Positions 19,719 to 28,966 of a stretch of DNA of 64,000 bases are shown here, in pieces. The stretch spans positions 4,841,501-4,905,500 of the forward strand of contig NZ_FXBL01000004.1 of NCBI RefSeq assembly GCF_900177325.1, in the 5' to 3' direction. The notes under the pieces were generated by a model. It saw only the letters and a program-made list of their open reading frames with translations, was not told the DNA's origin and made no database searches. The DNA is from Mesorhizobium australicum. GTDB lineage: Bacteria; Pseudomonadota; Alphaproteobacteria; Rhizobiales; Rhizobiaceae. Position numbers and translations under genes: made by a program. How positions within the stretch are numbered: the stretch's first letter is position 1; every line of letters starts with the position of its first letter.

Positions 19719-20093
19719 ATGCCTTCGACGGTCGGGAACAGCGACAACAGCGCCTCCCCGGCCTTGCGGACAGTCCTTGACAGTCTCGATGACTCCAAGG
19801 CCGAAAACATCATCTCCATCGACATTCAGGGCAAGTCCAGTCTGGGCGACCACATGGTGATCGCGTCCGGCCGGTCGAACCGTCATGTCGCGGCCGTCGC
19901 CGACCACCTTCTTAAAGCGTTGAAGGATGGCGGTTTCGGCACTGCGAAGGTCGAGGGACTTCCGGGCGCCGACTGGGTGCTGATCGATGCGGGCGACATC
20001 ATCGTCCACGTCTTCAGGCCCGAGGTGCGCGAGTTCTACAACCTCGAGAAGATGTGGATGGCGCCGGACCTGGAGGAAGAGACGGTTCACTGA
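19719..20093 (+). CDS. rsfS: Ribosome silencing factor (RsfS/RsfA/Iojap)
   Basis: RsfS binds L14 on the large subunit and blocks subunit joining in starvation. The 124-residue protein contains the Iojap-family core: SIDIQGKSSLGDHMVIASGRSN, DWVLIDAGDIIVHVF, and the terminal REFYNLEKMW. The ATG at 19719 follows a purine-rich stretch (GGAAGAAGG). The frame remains open upstream, inside the MFS gene, but carries no family similarity. It pairs with rlmH, 19 bases downstream. Confidence 0.95.
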   Translation: MPSTVGNSDNSASPALRTVLDSLDDSKAENIISIDIQGKSSLGDHMVIASGRSNRHVAAVADHLLKALKDGGFGTAKVEGLPGADWVLIDAGDIIVHVFRPEVREFYNLEKMWMAPDLEEETVH

Positions 20094-20112
20094 ACCGTAG
20101 CTTCGACTGTCG

Positions 20113-20592
20113 ATGCGGATTGGAGTTCATGCCGTCGGCCGCATGAAAGCGGGCCCGGAGCGGGATCTCGCCGCCCGTTATTTCGACCGCTTCGCCAAGG
20201 CAGGACCGGCCATCGGGCTCGAATGGGCCGGTGTCGCCGAGATTGCCGAAAGCCGCGCCCAGACCGCGGCGCTGCGCAAGCAGGAAGAAGGCCGCGCGCT
20301 CGGCGCGGCATCCCAGGGCTCCGCCCTGATTCTCCTCGACGAAACCGGAAAATCCATCGGCTCCGAAGCCTTCGCCGCCCGCATCGGCGAGTTGCGCGAC
20401 GGCGGTGCGCGCTCGCTCCTGTTCGCGATCGGCGGGGCGGACGGGCATGACCCGGATCTCAGGAAGACCGCTTCCCTCGTCCTCTCCTTCGGCGCGATGA
20501 CCTGGCCGCACCAGATCGTGCGCGTCATGCTCGCCGAACAGCTCTATCGCGCGGCGACCATCCTGTCGGGGCATCCCTACCACCGCGCCTGA
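20113..20592 (+). CDS. rlmH: 23S rRNA pseudouridine-1915 N3-methyltransferase
   Basis: RlmH methylates the pseudouridine at 1915 of 23S rRNA using SAM. The 159-residue SPOUT-family protein begins MRIGVHAVGRMK and has the cofactor knot with LLFAIGGADGHDP and the C-terminal MTWPHQIVRVMLAEQLYRA followed by GHPYHRA, which is invariant in RlmH. It follows rsfS as in most bacteria. Its 3' end is only 7 bases from the convergent rsmB end, a breakpoint relative to relatives in which envC follows rlmH. Confidence 0.96.
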   Translation: MRIGVHAVGRMKAGPERDLAARYFDRFAKAGPAIGLEWAGVAEIAESRAQTAALRKQEEGRALGAASQGSALILLDETGKSIGSEAFAARIGELRDGGARSLLFAIGGADGHDPDLRKTASLVLSFGAMTWPHQIVRVMLAEQLYRAATILSGHPYHRA

Positions 20593-20599
20593 GCGCGGA

Positions 20600-21982
20600 T
20601 CAGAGCTTCCTCAGGCGCGCGGCGAAGAAGCCGTCGAGGCCGGAAAGTTGGGCGGTCTCCATCGGCAGTCCGGCCGGCGTGGTACGCAGGAAGCCATCGG
20701 GCGTTACGAATCCGGCAATGCCAGCGATCTCGTCGGGTCGGATCGGGTCGAGCGACAGATCAGGCGTTTCGGCGAGGAATGCGCGGACGAGATTTTCGCC
20801 CTCCAGCGGATCGAGCGAGCAGTTGGAGAAGACCAGCGTCCCGCCGGTCTTGACGAGACGCGCGGCATGCCCGAGCAGGGCGCGCTGCACTTCGGCGAGC
20901 TTGGCGATGTCCGCTTCCGTCTTGGTCCACAGCACGTCCGGATGACGCCTGACCGTGCCGGTCGAGGAGCACGGCGCATCGAGCAGGACTGCCTCGAATT
21001 GTTCCGCCGGCTCAAACGTCGTGAGGTCGGCCGACACCAGCTCGGCTTCGAGCCCCAGGCGGGCAAGATTCGTTGCCAGGCGCTTCAGCCGGTTGGCTGA
21101 AATCTCCACAGCCGTGACCTTCGCACCGGCTACCGCGAGCTGCGCCGTCTTGCCGCCGGGCGCGGCGCACAGGTCGGCGACGCGCTTGCCGGCCACATCC
21201 CCCATCAGCTTCGCCGGCAGGGCCGCGGCGGCGTCCTGCACCCACCAGGAGCCTTCGGCATAGCCCGGCAGGTCCGACACGGCGCGGTCGAGCCCGGCGA
21301 GGCGGACCGAGCCCGTGGGTAGGACGATGCCGCCAAACTTCTCTGCCCAGCCGGCGGCGTCATTCTTCACCGTGAAGTCGATCGGCGGCTCGAGCCGGTG
21401 CGCGGCGAGGATCGCGTCGGTCTGGGCGGCACCATAGGCCGCTTCCATCCGCCGCACGAACCAGTCGGGCGCGTCGCGCGTGGCGGACAGAAGGCGCGGC
21501 AGCGCCTGTTCCTTGTCGCGCCCGATCCCGCGCAGGACCGCGTTGACCAGCGAGGCGAAGCGCTGCGTGCGCGGATCGGCCTTGGCCTGCTCTACCGCGA
21601 GATCGACCGCCGCGCTGTCGGGCACGTCAAGGAAGAGCATCTGCGCCAGCGCCACGTGCAGGATATGCGACAGCGTGTGTGCATTGGCAGGCAGCGGCCG
21701 GTCCAGACGTTCGGCAATCATCGCCTCGATCGTCTTGCGGTGACGCAGCGCCGAGACGAGGATCGCCCGTACCAGTCCACGGTCGCGCTCGTCGAGCGCG
21801 CGGTATTGCGGATGGCCGTGCTGGCCATCCGTCATGCCGTCGAGCGGCGTCCTGGCCTCAACGACCGCCGCCAGAAGCCGCGTCGCCGCAAGGCGAGCAG
21901 CAAGGCCGGGCGCGGATGCCGCCGGCACTGCCCTGCCAGTTTTCGAAGGGGCCTTCCGCTTCGCCCGCGCGGGCGACGTCAC
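20600..21982 (-). CDS. rsmB: 16S rRNA (cytosine-967-C5)-methyltransferase
   Basis: RsmB methylates C967 of 16S rRNA. The 460-residue protein has an N-terminal NusB-like RNA-binding domain ([38 protein letters not shown]) and a C-terminal Rossmann methyltransferase domain. That domain has [16 protein letters not shown] (SAM binding) and the two cysteine motifs [15 protein letters not shown] and [13 protein letters not shown]. The start is a GTG at 21982 overlapping the htpX stop (GTGA). The open frame reaching further upstream lies antisense to nothing but within htpX and is not part of the protein. Confidence 0.93.
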   Translation of the reverse strand: MTSPARAKRKAPSKTGRAVPAASAPGLAARLAATRLLAAVVEARTPLDGMTDGQHGHPQYRALDERDRGLVRAILVSALRHRKTIEAMIAERLDRPLPANAHTLSHILHVALAQMLFLDVPDSAAVDLAVEQAKADPRTQRFASLVNAVLRGIGRDKEQALPRLLSATRDAPDWFVRRMEAAYGAAQTDAILAAHRLEPPIDFTVKNDAAGWAEKFGGIVLPTGSVRLAGLDRAVSDLPGYAEGSWWVQDAAAALPAKLMGDVAGKRVADLCAAPGGKTAQLAVAGAKVTAVEISANRLKRLATNLARLGLEAELVSADLTTFEPAEQFEAVLLDAPCSSTGTVRRHPDVLWTKTEADIAKLAEVQRALLGHAARLVKTGGTLVFSNCSLDPLEGENLVRAFLAETPDLSLDPIRPDEIAGIAGFVTPDGFLRTTPAGLPMETAQLSGLDGFFAARLRKL

Positions 21983-23058
21983 GACCACGGGCCCTTGCGC
22001 GGTCCGGTCGGATTGCGGCCCCAGGGATTCGACTTCGGCGCCTCTGGCGGCGTCTGCGCCTCGGGCTCCTTCGGCTCCTGCGAGGGCGCTCCCCACGGGC
22101 CGGAGGTGGGGCGGGCAGCCTTCGGCTCCTCGGCCCTCGGCGGATCGGCAGGCGCCTGGCTGGTCCGCGCGGGCCGCCCAGCGCGCGCCTGAGGCTGCGG
22201 CGCCGGCTGGGCCTCGAACTCGGCCGCCATCTTCCGGAGTGCCGCGATACGGTTCTCCGTGTTCGGGTGGGTGGAGAAGAGATTGTCCATCCGCTCGCCC
22301 GACAGCGGATTGATGATGAACATGTGGGCGGTCGCGGGCGCGCGCTCGGCATCCGGGTTGTGGATGCGCTGCGCGGCACCCGCGATCTTGCCGAGCGCCG
22401 AGGCGAGCCACAGCGGATGCTCGCAGATTTCCGCGCCGCGCCGGTCGGCCGAATATTCACGCGTGCGGCTGATCGCCATCTGCACGACGGCCGCAGCCAG
22501 CGGCGCCACAATCATCGCGATCAGCACGCCGATGCCGCCGAGCGGATTGTTGTTGTCGCGGTTGCCGCCGAAGAAGAAGGCGAAATTGCCGAGCATCGAG
22601 ATCGCGCCGGCGAGCGTCGCGGTGATGGTCATCGTCAGCGTGTCGCGATTCTGGATATGCGCCAGCTCGTGCGCCATCACGCCCGCCACCTCCTCGTAGG
22701 AGAGGCGCTCCAGCAGGCCGGTGGTGGCCGCCACCGCCGCGTTCTGCGGATTGCGTCCCGTCGCAAACGCGTTGGGCTGGTCGTTCTGGATGAGATAAAC
22801 CTTCGGCATCGGCAGGCCGGCATTCTGCGACAGGCCACGCACGATCTCGAACAATTCCGGCGCGTTGCGCTCGTCGATCTCGACGGCGTGGTGCATCCTC
22901 AGCACCATCTTGTCCGAGTTCCAGTAGCTGAAGATGTTCATGCCGGCTGCGATCAGGAAGGCAATCATCATGCCGCCCGAGCCGCCAATCGCATAGCCGA
23001 CGGCCATGAACAGCGCCGTCATGACGGCGAGCAGCATCGCAGTGCGGATCAGGTTCAT
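21979..23058 (-). CDS. htpX: Membrane-bound zinc metalloprotease HtpX
   Basis: HtpX degrades misfolded inner-membrane proteins alongside FtsH. The 359-residue protein starts with two hydrophobic segments ([20 protein letters not shown] and [17 protein letters not shown]). It has [14 protein letters not shown] and the zinc site HELAH within [14 protein letters not shown], a second membrane pair, and [12 protein letters not shown] supplying the third ligand. About 70 residues of proline-rich tail follow the protease domain, longer than the E. coli enzyme (about 290). It overlaps rsmB by four bases. Confidence 0.96.
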   Translation of the reverse strand: MNLIRTAMLLAVMTALFMAVGYAIGGSGGMMIAFLIAAGMNIFSYWNSDKMVLRMHHAVEIDERNAPELFEIVRGLSQNAGLPMPKVYLIQNDQPNAFATGRNPQNAAVAATTGLLERLSYEEVAGVMAHELAHIQNRDTLTMTITATLAGAISMLGNFAFFFGGNRDNNNPLGGIGVLIAMIVAPLAAAVVQMAISRTREYSADRRGAEICEHPLWLASALGKIAGAAQRIHNPDAERAPATAHMFIINPLSGERMDNLFSTHPNTENRIAALRKMAAEFEAQPAPQPQARAGRPARTSQAPADPPRAEEPKAARPTSGPWGAPSQEPKEPEAQTPPEAPKSNPWGRNPTGPRKGPWS

Positions 23059-23156
23059 CGAGGTCTCCGGTTGCCGGCGACGACACTGTCTCCGGCGCTG
23101 ATAACGCTATATATGATGGTGGAGGCGCTGAGCCACTTCAATATCGGGAGCAGACG

Positions 23157-23357
23157 ATGGCCGACGAAGCCGAGACACCGCCGCCCGCGCCGCGCGAGCT
23201 TTCGCCCGCGGCCCAGCGCGCGCTGGCCGAGGCCGAGGCGCGCAGAAAAGCCGCCCGCCGCAAGCCGGCGCCGCCGAAGGAAATCGGTGGGCGCGGCGGC
23301 GAGGAGCCGGTGCGCTACGGGGACTGGGAAGTGAAAGGCATCGCCACCGACTTCTGA
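23157..23357 (+). CDS. DUF1674 protein, SdhAF4-like succinate dehydrogenase assembly factor
   Basis: A 66-residue protein with an alanine/proline- and charge-rich N-terminus and the diagnostic C-terminus GGEEPVRYGDWEVKGIATDF. That conserved block defines DUF1674, whose mitochondrial relative SdhAF4 (Sdh8) binds flavinylated SdhA before assembly into complex II. A GGGAG ribosome-binding site precedes the ATG. It is divergent from htpX. The sdh genes are not in this window. Confidence 0.88.
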   Translation: MADEAETPPPAPRELSPAAQRALAEAEARRKAARRKPAPPKEIGGRGGEEPVRYGDWEVKGIATDF

Positions 23358-23430
23358 GCCGGGCGCTGGAACCGATTCCAGGATTGGGCGTTGAGATGCA
23401 ACCAGTTCCTTCTAGACATCGGTGCCACCA

Positions 23431-24306
23431 ATGCTCATTCGTCTCGGCTACGAACTAGCCCTCGATCTGCCGCAGGACACGCCTGTCGTGACGGCCCTGG
23501 AAATTCACTCGGACCGCAGACAGGACATCCGCTGGGAGGCCGGCTTCCTGCCAACGCCGATGGTCAATACGCAGACCTATGTCGACGCCTACGGCAATCG
23601 CTGTCGCAGGTTCGTCGCGCCCGCGGGCAGGTTCACCATGCGATATGACGCGGTGGTCGAGGACAGCGGCCTTCTGGATCCCGTGGCGCCGGACGCGCAG
23701 GAAACGCCGGTGGCCGAGCTTCCCACCGAATGCATTGGCTACCTGCTTGGCAGCCGCTACTGCGAGACCGACCATCTCTCTACGCTCGCCTGGAACCTGT
23801 TCGGCCAGACCAGGCCCGGCTGGGAGCGCGTCCAGGCAATCGTGGACTATGTGCACGACCGGCTGTCCTTCGGCTACGGCTACGCTCGCTCGACCCGCAC
23901 GGCCGCGCAGGCGCATGAGGAGCGCGTGGGCGTGTGCCGCGATTTCGCCCATCTCGCGATCGCCTTCTGCCGCGCGATGAACATCCCCGCCCGCTACGTC
24001 AACGGCTATCTCGGCGACATCAACGTGCCGGCAGACCCCGCCCCGATGGACTTCAGCGCCTGGGTCGAGGCCTATGTCGGCGGCAGGTGGTATACGTTCG
24101 ACCCTCGCCACAACAAGCCGCGCACGGGCCGGGTCGTGGTCGCCCGCGGTCGCGATGCGACCGACGTGCCGCTGGTCCACACCTTCGGCGCGCATGTCCT
24201 CAGCAAGTTCGAGGTCTGGACCTATGAGGAAACGTCCCAGCCCGCCGCCGGCCGAAAGGCCGACGAAGACGAAGGGAACGACTTTCGCATAAGCGCCGCC
24301 GCCTGA
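23431..24306 (+). CDS. Transglutaminase-like cysteine protease family protein
   Basis: A 291-residue protein starting MLIRLGYELALDLPQDTPV, a beta-rich N-terminal domain typical of bacterial transglutaminase-like proteins. The core domain follows (about residues 150-250). The nucleophile cysteine is in RVGVCRDFAHLAIAFCR. The second triad position lies in DFSAWVEAYVGGRWY, where canonical members have His before AW but this protein has Ser. The aspartate region is FDPRHNKPR. These proteins are probably peptidases or cross-linkers of unknown substrate. ATG 23431 is preferred to a GTG three codons earlier. No partner is obvious nearby. Confidence 0.85.
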   Translation: MLIRLGYELALDLPQDTPVVTALEIHSDRRQDIRWEAGFLPTPMVNTQTYVDAYGNRCRRFVAPAGRFTMRYDAVVEDSGLLDPVAPDAQETPVAELPTECIGYLLGSRYCETDHLSTLAWNLFGQTRPGWERVQAIVDYVHDRLSFGYGYARSTRTAAQAHEERVGVCRDFAHLAIAFCRAMNIPARYVNGYLGDINVPADPAPMDFSAWVEAYVGGRWYTFDPRHNKPRTGRVVVARGRDATDVPLVHTFGAHVLSKFEVWTYEETSQPAAGRKADEDEGNDFRISAAA

Positions 24307-24331
24307 ACTGGATCCACATAAAGCAAAAAGA

Positions 24332-24357
24332 AAAGGCCTCCCGCGAGGGAGGCCTTT
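24332..24357. terminator. Bidirectional terminator, stronger on minus strand
   Basis: A perfect 11-bp stem AAAGGCCTCCC / GGGAGGCCTTT with a 4-base loop. On the minus strand it is followed by TTTTCTTTTTGC, so it mainly ends the short minus-strand transcript carrying the 22-codon ORF. On the plus strand it can end the transglutaminase-like gene. Confidence 0.92.
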
Positions 24358-24423
24358 CCGTGTTTCGTCCGCGGGCGCGACCCTGGCGGTGACACCGTCA
24401 CCGGCCGCGCATCATGCGCCAGT

Positions 24424-24492
24424 TCAGGAAGGCTGCTTCCCGAAAGGGCAATCCGCCGAGGCCACGCGCTTGGAAACGACAACACTCGACAT
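24424..24492 (-). CDS. Possible 22-residue small protein with near-ideal ribosome-binding site
   Basis: ATG at 24492 starts a 22-codon ORF, MSSVVVSKRVASADCPFGKQ followed by PS and TGA. It is preceded, two bases from the ATG, by GGAAGGAGGTGATCC, which includes a run matching the 3' end of 16S rRNA almost completely. A strong terminator lies 67 bases after the stop and no other gene follows on that strand. I do not recognise the peptide. It could be a small protein, a leader-type ORF, or a noncoding RNA containing an SD-like sequence. The spacing between SD core and ATG is about 6-7 bases. Confidence 0.5.
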   Translation of the reverse strand: MSSVVVSKRVASADCPFGKQPS

Positions 24493-24572
24493 CGGATCAC
24501 CTCCTTCCAGTTCGTTGAACACACCGCCAATGTGGGGCGATCGCATTCGTCATGCAAGCAAAAATCACCCGC

Positions 24573-25091
24573 CTATCTGGCCAGGTGCCGGAACGCCGAA
24601 ACAACCTGTTCGTAGATCGCTCGCTTGAACGGGACGATCAGGTCGGGAAGCTCCTCCATCGGCTTCCATTCCCAGCGGTCGAACTCAGCCGTGTGGCCGC
24701 CCGGCGGCGGATCGATCTCGATCTCGCTTTCGTCGCCCTCAAAGCGGAAGGCGAACCATTTCTGCGTCTGGCCGCGATATTTGCCCTTGAGCGCGATGCC
24801 GAGGACCTCGCGCGGCAGGTCGTAGTTGAACCAGCCCGGCGCCTCGCCCAGCAGCGAGACCGACTTCATGCCGGTCTCCTCGTAAAGCTCGCGGTAGGCA
24901 GCCGGCAGCGGGTCCTCGCCCTTGTCGATGCCGCCCTGCGGCATCTGCCAGAGCTTGACCGCGCCCGACATCTCGCTGTCCGGCTCCGCGATGCGCCGCC
25001 CGGCCCAGACCAGCCCCTCCCGATTCAGCACCATGATGCCGACGCAGGGCCGGTACGGCAGCGTTTCCGGATCGATCTTCTTCTTCGCCAT
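24573..25091 (-). CDS. rppH: RNA pyrophosphohydrolase (Nudix)
   Basis: RppH removes pyrophosphate from 5' triphosphorylated RNAs, starting 5'-end-dependent decay. The 172-residue protein begins [20 protein letters not shown]. It has the Nudix box [20 protein letters not shown] (G-x5-E-x7-R-E-x2-E-E intact) and the RppH-typical FNYDLPREV and [11 protein letters not shown]. The start ATG 25091 lies one base after the stop of the upstream deacetylase gene (TGATATG), so it is the last gene of the envC-ctpA-deacetylase-rppH block. A GTG twelve bases earlier is possible. Confidence 0.95.
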   Translation of the reverse strand: MAKKKIDPETLPYRPCVGIMVLNREGLVWAGRRIAEPDSEMSGAVKLWQMPQGGIDKGEDPLPAAYRELYEETGMKSVSLLGEAPGWFNYDLPREVLGIALKGKYRGQTQKWFAFRFEGDESEIEIDPPPGGHTAEFDRWEWKPMEELPDLIVPFKRAIYEQVVSAFRHLAR

Positions 25092-25092
25092 A

Positions 25093-26292
25093 TCAGCGTC
25101 CACCTTCCGGATCGTTCGCCAGGGCCGAGACCGGGACGATCTCGATGCCCCGTTTCTTCGCCTCGGCCACCCAGATCGTGACCGCCTCGACCGTCACGTC
25201 GAAGGCTGAGCCGATGCCGATCGCCGAGCCCTTCGCGCGCGCCGTCGCCTCGAGCTGGTCGAGCTTCTTCAGGATGTCGCCGCGCGCGCGCACGCCGTCG
25301 ATCGTCGCATCGCCGGCCGCGAACGGCACGCCGCTGCCTAGCGCAAGCTCGGGCGCGACGCTGCGGGCGCTGGAGCCGTCGTCGAGATACATCAGCCCGC
25401 GCTTGCCGAGTTCCTGCATGACAGGCGTCATCGCCTCGCGCTCGGTGACGAAACGTCCGCCCATGTAGTTCATGATACCGGTGTAGTTGGTGGTTCGCGA
25501 CAGGGCCCGGTGGAGGTGATCGATGTTCTCCTGCGGATCGGCGTCGACAGTGAGCGGATCGCGCCCGGGATCGACCGACGGATAGTCGAACGGTTCCATC
25601 GGCACCTGCATGACGATCTCGTGGCCGCGCTGCCGCGCCGTCTGCATCCAGCGCGACAGGCTGTTGCCAGCCGAGGCGAAGCCGAGCGTCACCTCGGGCG
25701 GCAGCGCATTGATCGCAGCCTGCGTTCCCGTCTGCGACAGACCCATGCCGCCGATGACGATCGCCACCTTGGCGCCGCGCGATCCGGACCAGGCCCCGGC
25801 ATAGACGTCGAAAGGCCGCCGTCCGTCGATCGCGCGAACCGGCAGCGGGCCGGTCGGGCTGTCCTCGATCAGGTCACGATCGGGCAGGTGCGCTGTGCGC
25901 GGATTGCGCTCAAGCGCGGCGGGATCGCGGATGACGATCGTCCCGCTCGAGGGGGCCGCCTCCGGCTGGACCTTGATGATCGCCGGACCGTCCGTCCTGG
26001 GCTTCGGCGGAGGGGTCGTCTTCACCGGCGCCGGCTCGACGGGCGCCGCGGCAACCTCCGGCACGGATATCGTCTCGTGCACGGGCATCCTGAGCCCGCT
26101 TCCCTGCATCGCGATGAAGGTCGAGGCGGCGAGCGCTCCGACGCCGAGCGTCAGCACGCCGAGCGGCACGCGGCGCGCACCGAATCCACCCTTGCGGGCC
26201 GGACCAGTCTGGCCAAGCGGCTGCTCGATGCTGCTGTTCAGGGGACGCTCCAGCGGATGTCTCGATGATATGCCGAGAAACGCCGGCGACAC
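25093..26292 (-). CDS. Divergent polysaccharide deacetylase family protein
   Basis: A 399-residue membrane-anchored protein. Residues 1-43 are cytoplasmic, 44-62 form one hydrophobic segment ([17 protein letters not shown]), and a proline-rich stretch leads to a C-terminal domain with [45 protein letters not shown] and [13 protein letters not shown]. This is the divergent polysaccharide deacetylase family (YibQ-like, DUF610), a NodB relative often linked to EnvC and CtpA genes and presumably acting in peptidoglycan or glycan trimming in the periplasm. Its position between ctpA and rppH is typical of rhizobia. Confidence 0.9.
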   Translation of the reverse strand: MSPAFLGISSRHPLERPLNSSIEQPLGQTGPARKGGFGARRVPLGVLTLGVGALAASTFIAMQGSGLRMPVHETISVPEVAAAPVEPAPVKTTPPPKPRTDGPAIIKVQPEAAPSSGTIVIRDPAALERNPRTAHLPDRDLIEDSPTGPLPVRAIDGRRPFDVYAGAWSGSRGAKVAIVIGGMGLSQTGTQAAINALPPEVTLGFASAGNSLSRWMQTARQRGHEIVMQVPMEPFDYPSVDPGRDPLTVDADPQENIDHLHRALSRTTNYTGIMNYMGGRFVTEREAMTPVMQELGKRGLMYLDDGSSARSVAPELALGSGVPFAAGDATIDGVRARGDILKKLDQLEATARAKGSAIGIGSAFDVTVEAVTIWVAEAKKRGIEIVPVSALANDPEGGR

Positions 26293-26337
26293 GCAGGGAG
26301 AGGCCGGCCGGCGGATCGCTCCGCCGGCCGGGCCGTA

Positions 26338-27666
26338 TTACTGGTTCATCACCGCCTTGGCGGGATTGGCCGGGAAGGCCGCGTCGGTCTTGGTGCCGTG
26401 GATCAGGTCCAGCGCGTAGTTGAGCTGGATGTCGTCCTTCGGATCCGGCGGGACATAGGCGGCGGAGCCCGAACCTTCCTCGCCCTCCTGGTTGCCCTTG
26501 ATGTGGCCCGGAAGGTCCGATTCGCCGCGGGACAGATCCTTGCCCTGCAGTTCCTCCGGCAGAGGCTGCTCGACCTTCACGTCGGGCGTGATGCCCTTGC
26601 CCTGGATCGAGGAGCCGGACGGCGTGTAGTAGAGCGCCGTCGTGAGCTTCAGCGCACCGTTCTCGGGCAGGGGGATCACGCTTTGCACGGAGCCCTTGCC
26701 GAAGGTCTGGGTGCCAAGGATGGTCGCGCGGCGATGATCCTGCAGCGCGCCAGCGACGATCTCGGAGGCCGAGGCCGATCCGCCGTTCACCAGCACGATG
26801 AGCGGCTTGCCGTCGATCAGGTCGCCCGGCCGGCTGTCGTAGCGCTCGGTCTTTTCCGGGTCGCGGCCGCGCGTCGAGACGATCTCGCCCTTGTCGAGGA
26901 AGGCGTCCGACACGCTGATCGCCTGGTCGAGCAGGCCGCCCGGGTTGAGGCGCAGGTCGAGCACGTAGCCCTTCACGCCTGCGGCCGGGGCCTTGTCGCG
27001 AATCGACTGGATCGCGGCCTGAAGGTCGCCGAAGGTCTTCTCGGTGAAGGAGTTGATCTTGATGTAGCCGACATCGTTCTCGACACGGTAGCGCACCGCG
27101 CGGACCTTGATCGTCTCGCGGATGATCGTGACCTTGATCGGCTCGGTAGCGCCCTCGCGCACGATCGTCAGGTCGATCGGCGTGTTGACCTGGCCGCGCA
27201 TCTTGTCGACCGCCTCCTCAAGCGTCAGGCCGCGGACTTCCTGGCCGTCGATCTGCGAGATCAGATCGCCCGACAGCACGCCCGCACGGGCGGCCGGCGT
27301 GTCCTCGATCGGCGAGATGACCTTCACCAGCTCGTTCTCCATCGTGACCTCGATGCCGAGGCCGCCGAACTCGCCGCGGGTCTGGACGCGCATGTCCTTG
27401 GCGGCGTCCGGATTGAGATAGGACGAATGCGGATCGAGCGAGGAGAGCATGCCGTTGATGGCGCTCTCGACCAGCTTCTTCTCCTCGGGCGGCGTCACAT
27501 ACTGCGCGCGCACCCGCTCGAAGATGTCGCCGAAGATGGCAAGCTGGCGATAGGTCTCGGACGAACCGGCGGCATTCGCGCTGGAGCCGGGTGCGCCATA
27601 GACCAGGCTCATGGCGGAAGCGCCCATCAGCGCACCCGCGAACAGAAGCGACACCTTACGAATCAT
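26338..27666 (-). CDS. ctpA: S41-family carboxyl-terminal processing protease
   Basis: A 442-residue periplasmic protease. The ATG at 27666 gives MIRKVSLLFAGALMGASAMS as signal segment. The PDZ domain is at about residues 90-170 (ARAGVLSGDLISQIDGQEV). The S41 catalytic region has VNGGSASASEIVAGAL with the nucleophile serine, and TFGKGSVQ with the general-base lysine. It ends with a low-complexity acidic tail. CtpA-type proteases trim periplasmic proteins and control cell-wall hydrolases; the neighbouring EnvC-like gene fits that. The frame extends 33 codons upstream without signal-peptide character. Confidence 0.95.
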   Translation of the reverse strand: MIRKVSLLFAGALMGASAMSLVYGAPGSSANAAGSSETYRQLAIFGDIFERVRAQYVTPPEEKKLVESAINGMLSSLDPHSSYLNPDAAKDMRVQTRGEFGGLGIEVTMENELVKVISPIEDTPAARAGVLSGDLISQIDGQEVRGLTLEEAVDKMRGQVNTPIDLTIVREGATEPIKVTIIRETIKVRAVRYRVENDVGYIKINSFTEKTFGDLQAAIQSIRDKAPAAGVKGYVLDLRLNPGGLLDQAISVSDAFLDKGEIVSTRGRDPEKTERYDSRPGDLIDGKPLIVLVNGGSASASEIVAGALQDHRRATILGTQTFGKGSVQSVIPLPENGALKLTTALYYTPSGSSIQGKGITPDVKVEQPLPEELQGKDLSRGESDLPGHIKGNQEGEEGSGSAAYVPPDPKDDIQLNYALDLIHGTKTDAAFPANPAKAVMNQ

Positions 27667-27682
27667 TGCCTGCCCTTCCAGA

Positions 27683-28966
27683 TCATCTGCGAGCCTGCCA
27701 CCACGGGGCGGGATCGACGGGTTTTTGGTCCTTGCGGAACTCAATATAGAGTTCCGGCTGCGCATTCACACTGCCTTCCGCGGACATGCTTGCGACCCGC
27801 GTCTCGCCCATTGCGCCCACAGGCTCTCCCGCCAGTACCGGTTGACCCTGCGAAACGCTGATTCTGCCCAGCCCCGCCAGAACGACATGATAGCCGCCGC
27901 CGGCATCGAGGATCAAGAGTTGGCCATAGGAACGAAACGGACCGGCATACAAAACCGTGGCGTCTGACGGCGCTGTGACGATTGCGCCCGATTGTGTCCT
28001 TACCGTGTCGCCGAACGCGGTCACTCCGGCCTCGTCGACATGCCCGAAGGCTCGGATCTTCTTGCCGGCGACCGGCAGGGCGAGGGTGCCCTGCAAGGCG
28101 GGGAAGGGTGCCGCCTCCACCAGGCGATTCCGCTCGGGAACGCGGCGTTCGGCGTCTCTGGCCTCTTTCCGCGCCCTCTCCTCCTCGGCCAGTCTCGCCT
28201 CTTCCTCGGCCTTGCGGGCGGCTTCGATGCCTGCTTCCAGCGAGGCGATCAGGTCCTTCAGGTTGCCGGCCTTGGCCGCGAGATCGGCGGCGCGAAGCTG
28301 TTCGTTTCGAAGCGTCTGCTCCGAGCCCTCCTGCAGCTTCCGCTTCTCTTCAAGCAAAAGTGACAGCCGCGTGCGGCTCTCGGCCTGCTCCGCGATGGTC
28401 GAGACGAGCCGTTCGCGCTCGGTGGCGACGGTCTCGCCGAGCCGCGCCAGCTCGGTGAGGTCGGCGAGAAGCACCGTCGTCTGCTCGCGCAGTTCCGGCA
28501 CCACCGCGCCGAGAAGGATCGAACTGCGCACAGAGGCCAGCGCGTCCTCCGGCCGGACGAGAATGGCGGGCGGCGGGTTCAAGCCCATCCGCTGCAGGGC
28601 GCCCAGCACCTCGGCCAGGACCTCGCGGCGCTCGGACAGCGAGGCGCGGATCGCGGCCTGCTGGTCCTTCAGTTCGGCGAGCCTGTCTTCCATCGCCGCC
28701 ACGTCTTCGGAGAGCTTCTTTTCCGTCTTGGCGGCCTGGATCAGGGCGGAGGTGATCGAGGCGTTGTCTTTCCGCAGCCGCGCGATCTCGTCCGACAGCG
28801 TCTTCTGCCGGCTGTCGGAAAGGCTGAGTTCGCTGGTGATGCGCTCGTATTCGCCGCGCGTCTGCGCCTGCCGCACCTCCAGCTCCGCCGGCGCCTCGGC
28901 CTGCGCCACAAGCGGGCCGGCGGTCGACAGCGCAGCAAGAACGGCAATGAGGATCGGGCGTTTCAC
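27683..28966 (-). CDS. EnvC-like murein hydrolase activator (degenerate LytM domain)
   Basis: A 427-residue periplasmic protein with a signal peptide (KRPILIAVLAALSTAGPLVAQA), long coiled coils from about residue 30 to 250 (SLSDSRQKTLSDEIARLRKD and many similar heptads) and a C-terminal M23/LytM domain. The zinc ligands are missing: the HxxxD region reads GDTVRTQSGAI and the final HxH reads PELYIEF. EnvC-type proteins with dead LytM domains activate amidases at the septum, so an activator role fits. GTG 28966 is chosen for the signal peptide; an ATG at 29038 is an alternative. It heads the ctpA block. Confidence 0.88.
   Translation of the reverse strand: MKRPILIAVLAALSTAGPLVAQAEAPAELEVRQAQTRGEYERITSELSLSDSRQKTLSDEIARLRKDNASITSALIQAAKTEKKLSEDVAAMEDRLAELKDQQAAIRASLSERREVLAEVLGALQRMGLNPPPAILVRPEDALASVRSSILLGAVVPELREQTTVLLADLTELARLGETVATERERLVSTIAEQAESRTRLSLLLEEKRKLQEGSEQTLRNEQLRAADLAAKAGNLKDLIASLEAGIEAARKAEEEARLAEEERARKEARDAERRVPERNRLVEAAPFPALQGTLALPVAGKKIRAFGHVDEAGVTAFGDTVRTQSGAIVTAPSDATVLYAGPFRSYGQLLILDAGGGYHVVLAGLGRISVSQGQPVLAGEPVGAMGETRVASMSAEGSVNAQPELYIEFRKDQKPVDPAPWWQARR

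Noticed and set aside
21979..22411. A longer rsmB reaching 603 codons
   Set aside because: The extra N-terminal frame runs inside htpX in another frame, has no RsmB similarity, and the GTG overlapping the htpX stop is a normal start.
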